Assembly: GCF_018780385.1 (NCBI RefSeq)
Contig: NZ_JADMJO010000039.1
Location: 1 to 34,302 of the forward strand
Length of the DNA: 34,302 nucleotides
Source: Hydrogenophaga sp.
Lineage (GTDB): Bacteria > Pseudomonadota > Gammaproteobacteria > Burkholderiales > Burkholderiaceae_C
Reading direction: 5' to 3'
The position numbers and the translations under genes are program-made. Shown in pieces: positions 31,087 through 34,302 of this stretch. The first letter of the stretch is position 1; each line of letters opens with the position of its first letter. The notes below the pieces were generated by a model. The model made no database searches. It was not told the DNA's origin and worked only from the letters and a program-made list of their open reading frames with translations.

Positions 31087-31683
31087 ATGAGCAACAACCG
31101 CAGTGTTGAATTTTTCGACCGGCAATTCGAGCGGCAGATTCACCAGTCCGAGTCGGCACTCAATCCGTTCGAGCAGGCCGCGCTGCCGCATCTGCGGGGG
31201 CGCGTGCTGGACTTTGGCTGTGGCATGGGCAATCTGGCCATGGCTGCAGCGCGCGCTGGCTGTTCGGTGTTGGCGCTCGATGCCAGCGAGGTCGCCATTT
31301 CGCATCTGCGCCAGTTGGCCATCGCCGAAGGTCTGCCAGTGGAGGCTCAAGTGGCCGATCTCAGCCGGTACCGCGTGAACGGTGAATTCGACACCATCGT
31401 CTCGATCGGGTTGCTGATGTTTCTCGACTGCGCCGCCGCGCAGCGGGCTTTGGCCGACTTGCAGAAGCACCTGGTGCCGGGCGGCACGATGGTGGTGAAC
31501 GTGCTGGTGGAGGGCACGACCTACATGGACATGTTCGACCCCAACGCCCATTGCCTGTTTCCGCGGGATTTCCTGCAGGCGCAATTTTCCGGCTGGCAGG
31601 TGATTGCCTCCGTGCACCAGGACTTTGCAGCACCGGGGGACACGGTGAAGTCGTTCGCGACCATCGTTGCGTGCAAGCCATGA
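31087..31683 (+). CDS. class I SAM-dependent methyltransferase (TehB/UbiG-like)
   Basis: The 198-residue product has motif I as VLDFGCGMGNLAMAAARAGC, motif II as VLALDASEVAISHLRQLA, the acidic ADLSRY and the post-motif LVPGGTMVVNVLVEGTTYM. The small-substrate methyltransferase family includes thiol, tellurite and selenite methylases; the substrate is not readable. It is divergent from the flavoprotein gene, with about 120 bases between them. The ATG at 31087 has GAGAGAC before it. Confidence 0.87.
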   Translation: MSNNRSVEFFDRQFERQIHQSESALNPFEQAALPHLRGRVLDFGCGMGNLAMAAARAGCSVLALDASEVAISHLRQLAIAEGLPVEAQVADLSRYRVNGEFDTIVSIGLLMFLDCAAAQRALADLQKHLVPGGTMVVNVLVEGTTYMDMFDPNAHCLFPRDFLQAQFSGWQVIASVHQDFAAPGDTVKSFATIVACKP

Positions 31684-31796
31684 CCCAGGGCATGCCATGA
31701 GCCTGAGCTCAGCCTCGGTGATCGGCAATGCGCTGCGTTGCGGGGTGCTGTCATCCGGGAAGGGTGACGTTGCACAAACACATGTCAGCGTGAGCG

Positions 31797-31835
31797 AAAA
31801 AAAGCAAACCCTCTCGCCGGTCACCGGGAGAGGGT
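31797..31835 (-). terminator. Rho-independent terminator after copK
   Basis: Read on the minus strand, ACCCTCTC (31835-31828) pairs with GAGAGGGT (31815-31808), followed by TTTGC and a run of seven T (31803-31797). It lies about 50 bases after the copK stop and is the natural end of that transcript. Confidence 0.85.
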
Positions 31836-31842
31836 CTTTGGA

Positions 31843-31860
31843 GTCCGGTCACATCCGGAC
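31843..31860. repeat. second small hairpin downstream of copK
   Basis: GTCCGG (31843-31848) and CCGGAC (31855-31860) pair around TCACAT. It lies between the copK stop and the terminator, without a T-tract. It may protect the 3' end of the mRNA. Confidence 0.5.
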
Positions 31861-31886
31861 TGCGTCATTGATGGCGTCGCAAGGCT

Positions 31887-32171
31887 TCAGTTGCCGTGGC
31901 CTTTGTTCAGCAGAGAACTCAAACGCGCGACTTCGTTGCCCATTGTTGTGATGCTTTTCCCATCGGCCGTCTGGACGACTTCACCCTTGCTGAGGTGAGT
32001 CACGCTTCCGAACTTGCTTTCCTTCGCCATCAATCCGTCTTTGAACACGTAGAGCTTTTCCCCGTTTTGCAATGCGATGACCTGCTTGGCCTCCGACTGG
32101 GCGGCATCCATGGCAAATGCGGGGGCCACAGCGGCCAGTGAAAGGACGAGGATGTTGAGGTGGCGAATCAT
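31887..32171 (-). CDS. copK: CopK-family periplasmic copper-binding protein
   Basis: The 94-residue product has a signal peptide (LNILVLSLAAVAPAFA) and a mature part of about 74 residues. The mature sequence aligns with Cupriavidus metallidurans CopK: LQNGEKLYVFKDGLMAKESKFG, then GKSITTMGNEVARLSSLL and a KGHGN tail. Methionines at the CopK Cu(I)-site positions (GLMAKES, TTMGNE) are present. CopK binds Cu(I), which then promotes Cu(II) binding. AAGGAG lies 6 bases before the ATG, and a 7-bp inverted repeat is just upstream. Confidence 0.9.
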   Translation of the reverse strand: MIRHLNILVLSLAAVAPAFAMDAAQSEAKQVIALQNGEKLYVFKDGLMAKESKFGSVTHLSKGEVVQTADGKSITTMGNEVARLSSLLNKGHGN

Positions 32172-32193
32172 GGAGGTCTCCTTGGATAAAGAT

Positions 32194-32218
32194 CACATCG
32201 TTCGAATGAATCGATGTG
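32194..32218. promoter_or_regulatory. 7-bp inverted repeat upstream of copK
   Basis: CACATCG (32194-32200) and CGATGTG (32212-32218) are perfect inverted arms around 11 bases, ending about 22 bases before the copK start codon. It is a candidate operator for a copper two-component regulator such as CopR. It could instead form a 5' hairpin in the mRNA. Confidence 0.5.
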
Positions 32219-32297
32219 GTACGGCGTACGAATCCAATGTAGCGAGGCACCCCTGACCGGCAGCTTGCGAATGCATTACATCTTGGTCAGCGCAAAG

Positions 32298-32522
32298 TCA
32301 GGATGAGTTGCAGCAGCTCAATTTGCCACCCTGTTGCATCGGCGGGCAGGGAACTGTGCCAAACGAGCAGAACACGCAGCAGTCGCCCGCCTTGGGCCTC
32401 AGGACTGCGTGGCAGCTCTCGCACTCGTAAAACCATTGGCAAGCATCCGTTGGCATGACTTCGGTTTTGGGATGCCCACATTGCGGACAGGTCAGCACAG
32501 ATTCCAGAATCACTTGGATCAT
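32298..32522 (-). CDS. GDCCVxC-domain protein of the mer operon
   Basis: The 74-residue cysteine-rich protein has a zinc-ribbon-like start (LTCPQCGHPK, then ECESCH) and the defining GDCCVFC at 47-52, followed by GTVPCPP. The tail is KLSCCNSS with vicinal Cys70-Cys71. The family is known from mer and related operons, and some members carry selenocysteine in the motif; here all codons are TGC/TGT. It overlaps the end of merP by 4 bases. Transfer of Hg(II) or thiol buffering is the likely role, but it has not been shown for this protein. Confidence 0.88.
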   Translation of the reverse strand: MIQVILESVLTCPQCGHPKTEVMPTDACQWFYECESCHAVLRPKAGDCCVFCSFGTVPCPPMQQGGKLSCCNSS

Positions 32523-32800
32523 TGTCTGGCTCCTGAAACGGTCGACGGGAAGCCAGCCTCCTTGGTGGCCTGGGTGATGCTCGTCAATGTGACCTTGGCA
32601 TCGTCGAAGACCACAGTGGTCTCCCGCTGGTCAAGGTTGGACTTCACTTCGAGCACGCCATCCAGCTTCGTCAGCGCCTTTTTGACTGTGATGGGACAGG
32701 TGGCGCAGTTCATGCCCGGGATGGAGAGCGTGACGGTCTTCTGTGCAGACCACGCGGGTGCGCTCAAGGCAAGGCCGAACATGAGCATGAGGTGTTTCAT
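32519..32800 (-). CDS. merP: MerP, periplasmic mercury-binding protein
   Basis: The 93-residue product has a signal peptide (LMLMFGLALSAPAWSA) and a heavy-metal-associated domain with GMNCATCPITVKKAL. Cys32 and Cys35 bind Hg(II) and hand it to MerT. The mature size (about 73 residues) is standard. The start at 32800 follows AAAGGG; an in-frame ATG at 32815 overlaps the merT end and is less likely. It is in the merT-P-GDCCVxC order on the minus strand. Confidence 0.94.
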   Translation of the reverse strand: MKHLMLMFGLALSAPAWSAQKTVTLSIPGMNCATCPITVKKALTKLDGVLEVKSNLDQRETTVVFDDAKVTLTSITQATKEAGFPSTVSGARQ

Positions 32801-32814
32801 GGAAAGCCCTTTCA

Positions 32815-33201
32815 TCAATAGAACCAGTGCGCAATGAACGGGAATCCCATCGCTGCAACAAGCAGCAGCACCACGACACCGAAGAGCACCTTGTAGGCGC
32901 GGCGGATGCCCGGAGTCGCACAGATCTGGCCTGATTCGCATGCGACAGCAGGCTTCCAGATCTTGCGCGCTGCGAAGAACAGCGCCACCACCGACACACC
33001 GATGAAGAACGGCTGGTAGGGCGCCAATGCCGTCAGGTGGCTGATCCAGGCGCCCGAGATGCCCACCATGATCAACACCAGCGGCCCCAGGCAGCAGGTC
33101 GACGCAAACAGGGCGGCGAGGCCCCCGGTCAGCAAGGCCTTGCCGCCGTGCCCGTTCACGGGATCGGTAGTGATGGATTGGGTGGTGGATTGAACTTGCA
33201 T
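32815..33201 (-). CDS. merT: MerT, inner-membrane mercury transporter
   Basis: The 128-residue product has three membrane helices. The vicinal cysteines Cys36-Cys37 lie in the first helix ([17 protein letters not shown]), and a cytoplasmic Cys pair lies in [12 protein letters not shown]. MerT brings Hg(II) across the inner membrane from MerP. It is the first gene after the MerR-controlled promoter. It is intact and of usual length. Confidence 0.94.
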   Translation of the reverse strand: MQVQSTTQSITTDPVNGHGGKALLTGGLAALFASTCCLGPLVLIMVGISGAWISHLTALAPYQPFFIGVSVVALFFAARKIWKPAVACESGQICATPGIRRAYKVLFGVVVLLLVAAMGFPFIAHWFY

Positions 33202-33207
33202 GAAGTA

Positions 33208-33238
33208 ACCTTAAGTCCGTACCCAAGTACGGAGTCAA
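33208..33238 (-). promoter_or_regulatory. MerR-controlled mer promoter/operator
   Basis: On the minus strand TTGACT (33238-33233) and TAAGGT (33213-33208) are separated by 19 bases. The spacer holds the dyad TCCGTAC/GTACGGA (33216-33222 and 33227-33233). This is the classic mer operator, in which MerR untwists the over-long spacer when Hg(II) binds. Confidence 0.95.
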
Positions 33239-33243
33239 GCAGC

Positions 33244-33672
33244 ATGATCAACACCCGAACTCCCACAGATCCAGGCATGACCATCGGTGGCCTCGCTCAG
33301 GCCGCCGATGTCAATGTCGAGACGATACGGTTCTATCAACGCAAGGGCTTGATGCCCGAACCAGTGCGACCATCGGGCGGGATTCGGCGCTACGCGGAGG
33401 GGGACCATTCGCGCTTGCATTTCATCAAGACCGCCCAGCGCTTGGGATTCAGTCTGAACGAGATTGCCGAGCTGCTCCTACTCGACGATGGCGCCAGTTG
33501 TGCCCAGGCCCGAATCAAGGCCGAGGTCAAACTCGCGGATGTGCGGCGCAAGCTCGTGGAGCTGCACCGGATGGAGGGGGCACTCGAAGGGCTGATTCGC
33601 CTGTGTGGAGCAGCCAGAGGCAAGGTGCGATGCCCACTGATCGCAGCCTTAAAAAACGATACCGTCACTTGA
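33244..33672 (+). CDS. merR: MerR, Hg(II)-responsive regulator
   Basis: The 142-residue product has the MerR helix-turn-helix ([26 protein letters not shown]). Mercury ligands Cys86, Cys121 and Cys130 keep the spacing of Tn501 MerR Cys82, Cys117 and Cys126 (uniform +4). GASCAQAR and [17 protein letters not shown] are diagnostic. It is divergent from merT across the operator, so it represses its own transcription as well. The ATG at 33244 is the first in frame after the promoter. Confidence 0.95.
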   Translation: MINTRTPTDPGMTIGGLAQAADVNVETIRFYQRKGLMPEPVRPSGGIRRYAEGDHSRLHFIKTAQRLGFSLNEIAELLLLDDGASCAQARIKAEVKLADVRRKLVELHRMEGALEGLIRLCGAARGKVRCPLIAALKNDTVT

Positions 33673-33732
33673 GCCTCTGACTCAGTACCGGCTTCGGACG
33701 GCACGTCGTACTCTTTGCGGCCAGCTCCCGCG

Positions 33733-33768
33733 AAAAAAAGCCGGACCGCTTCAAAAAAGCGATCCGGC
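33733..33768 (-). terminator. Rho-independent terminator after the CusF-like gene
   Basis: On the minus strand GCCGGATCGCTT (33768-33757) pairs with AAGCGGTCCGGC (33751-33740; one G-T pair) and is followed by seven T (33739-33733). It stops transcription from the copper genes before they run into the convergent merR. On the plus strand the loop A-run gives no T-tract. Confidence 0.88.
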
Positions 33769-33802
33769 ACAACGGGTCACCCACTGGGTCACCCGGTCAA
33801 CA

Positions 33803-34165
33803 TCACTTACCGGGTTGGATGTCGGTAACCACCATCTTGCCCGCATCTTGGATGACGACGAACTGGATTTTCTGACCTACTTGAACCTTGTCCAACATGG
33901 CCTTGTCCTTGATGTTGAACACCATGGACATCGGGGGCATGTCCAGGTTCTTGATCTCTCCGTGCTTGATCGTGATCTTGCCGGCATCCTTGTCGATCTT
34001 GCGGATCTCGCCATCGGTCATGCCAGGTGCACCGGCCGTGGACGCCTTGCTCTGATCCATTCCCATCTTTCCATGTTCCATGGTCATTTGAGCCAGTGCA
34101 GGTCCAGCGAAGGCAAAGAAGAGGGCGACCGCTGATGCGGCCAGAGTCAGGTTCAGTGTTTTCAT
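33803..34165 (-). CDS. CusF-like periplasmic copper-binding protein
   Basis: The 120-residue product has a signal peptide (LTLAASAVALFFAFAGPALA), a Met/His-rich linker (MTMEHGKMGMDQ) and a CusF-type beta-barrel. The metal-site region reads HGEIKNLDMPPMSMVF, with His68, Met76, Met79 and Met81. In E. coli CusF a Trp caps the Cu(I) site; here its aligned position is not Trp, so the site geometry may differ. AAGGAA precedes the ATG at 34165. It is downstream of a cupredoxin gene on the same strand. Confidence 0.9.
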   Translation of the reverse strand: MKTLNLTLAASAVALFFAFAGPALAQMTMEHGKMGMDQSKASTAGAPGMTDGEIRKIDKDAGKITIKHGEIKNLDMPPMSMVFNIKDKAMLDKVQVGQKIQFVVIQDAGKMVVTDIQPGK

Positions 34166-34200
34166 GAGATGTTCCTTCAATCAGGTGTGGCTGTGGGTTG

Positions 34201-34221
34201 CCGGAAAGCGAGCTTTGCCGG
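34201..34221. repeat. intercistronic hairpin between cupredoxin and CusF-like genes
   Basis: CCGG-AAAGC pairs with GCTTT-(G)-CCGG around a GA loop, with one bulged base, directly after the cupredoxin stop. It has no T-tract, so it is more likely an mRNA-processing or stabilising element than a full terminator. Confidence 0.45.
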
Positions 34222-34222
34222 C

Positions 34223-34302
34223 TTATTTGGTGGTCACTTTGATCTGACCCTTCATGCCGGCGTCGTAGTGCCCGGGGTGAAGGCAGGCGAAATCAACGAC
34301 GC
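34223..34302 (-). CDS. cupredoxin-type copper protein (3' end only)
   Basis: This is the last 25 or so codons of a gene entering from the right edge and ending at TAA 34225-34223. The reading VVDFACLHPGHYDAGMKGQI contains the C-H-M ligand pattern (Cys, His and Met) of the C-terminal copper loop in plastocyanin/azurin-like proteins. It belongs with the CusF-like gene in a copper-handling operon. The rest lies outside the window. Confidence 0.88.
   Translation of the reverse strand, partial: VVDFACLHPGHYDAGMKGQIKVTTK

Noticed and set aside
29562..31109. A 515-codon plus-strand frame opposite the flavoprotein gene
   Set aside because: The minus strand carries all FAD/NAD motifs; the plus-strand translation is His/Ala/Arg-rich and unrecognisable.
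1..34302. tRNA, rRNA or integrase/attachment sites
   Set aside because: None recognised by eye; a tRNAscan and integrase profile search would be needed to exclude them fully.

Overview
The window comes from a GC-rich betaproteobacterium, most likely a Burkholderiales chemolithotroph of the Hydrogenophaga/Comamonadaceae type. This is inferred from gene content, the sox gene order, CopK and codon use; no rRNA or tRNA is present to confirm it. It reads as a sulfur-oxidation region that runs into a heavy-metal and thiol-redox accessory region.

Region 1 (1-7118): the 3' end of soxC, then soxD, a small extra cytochrome c, soxY, soxZ, soxA, soxX and soxB, all on the plus strand. They encode a near-complete periplasmic Sox thiosulfate-oxidising system including the Sox(CD)2 branch. 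A more AT-rich SoxR-like ArsR regulator and an exported rhodanese follow.

Region 2 (7187-9927): a solitary AcfC/ModA-like periplasmic binding protein is divergent from a repeat lipoprotein, an ECF sigma factor and its anti-sigma factor. The two divergent upstream regions share the same candidate ECF promoter motif (GGAAT-N15-[C/G]GTGTT), so I propose that the four genes form one regulon of unknown signal.

Region 3 (10090-18677): a sulfide/persulfide module is built around a BigR/SqrR-type repressor and a perfect 35-bp palindrome. To the left, on the minus strand, lie a persulfide-dioxygenase-like MBL enzyme, a DUF2892 protein, OsmC, a membrane protein, a broken hydrolase, an Lgt-like/TlpA fusion, a methyltransferase and a broken isoprenylcysteine-methyltransferase-like gene. 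To the right, on the plus strand, lie bigR, two YeeE/YedE transporters, a DUF442 sulfurtransferase and a SulP permease. The two halves of the Blh protein are encoded as separate genes on either side of the operator.

Region 4 (18881-25546): decayed cytochrome b561 and arsA fragments, a DUF302 protein, then a CadR/PbrR-controlled metal cluster: a frameshifted CDF exporter, DUF3703, a CzcI-like protein, lspA, dsbB, a DsbA-like protein, a SCO1-like protein, a YnfA family protein, and a second, frameshifted DsbA-like gene.

Region 5 (25655-31683): a Crp/Fnr regulator with a CRP-like box, a His-rich periplasmic protein, and a minus-strand sulfur cluster (flavoprotein disulfide reductase, rhodanese, SoxH-like MBL enzyme, frameshifted MOT1-like transporter), plus a divergent TehB-like methyltransferase.

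Region 6 (31797-34302): copK, a mercury uptake set (merR divergent from merT, merP and a GDCCVxC protein) with no merA in view, a CusF-like copper protein and the end of a cupredoxin gene.

Seven gene remnants carry frameshifts, two of them caused by short tandem duplications, while the sox and mer genes are intact. This suggests ongoing decay of the accessory genes.
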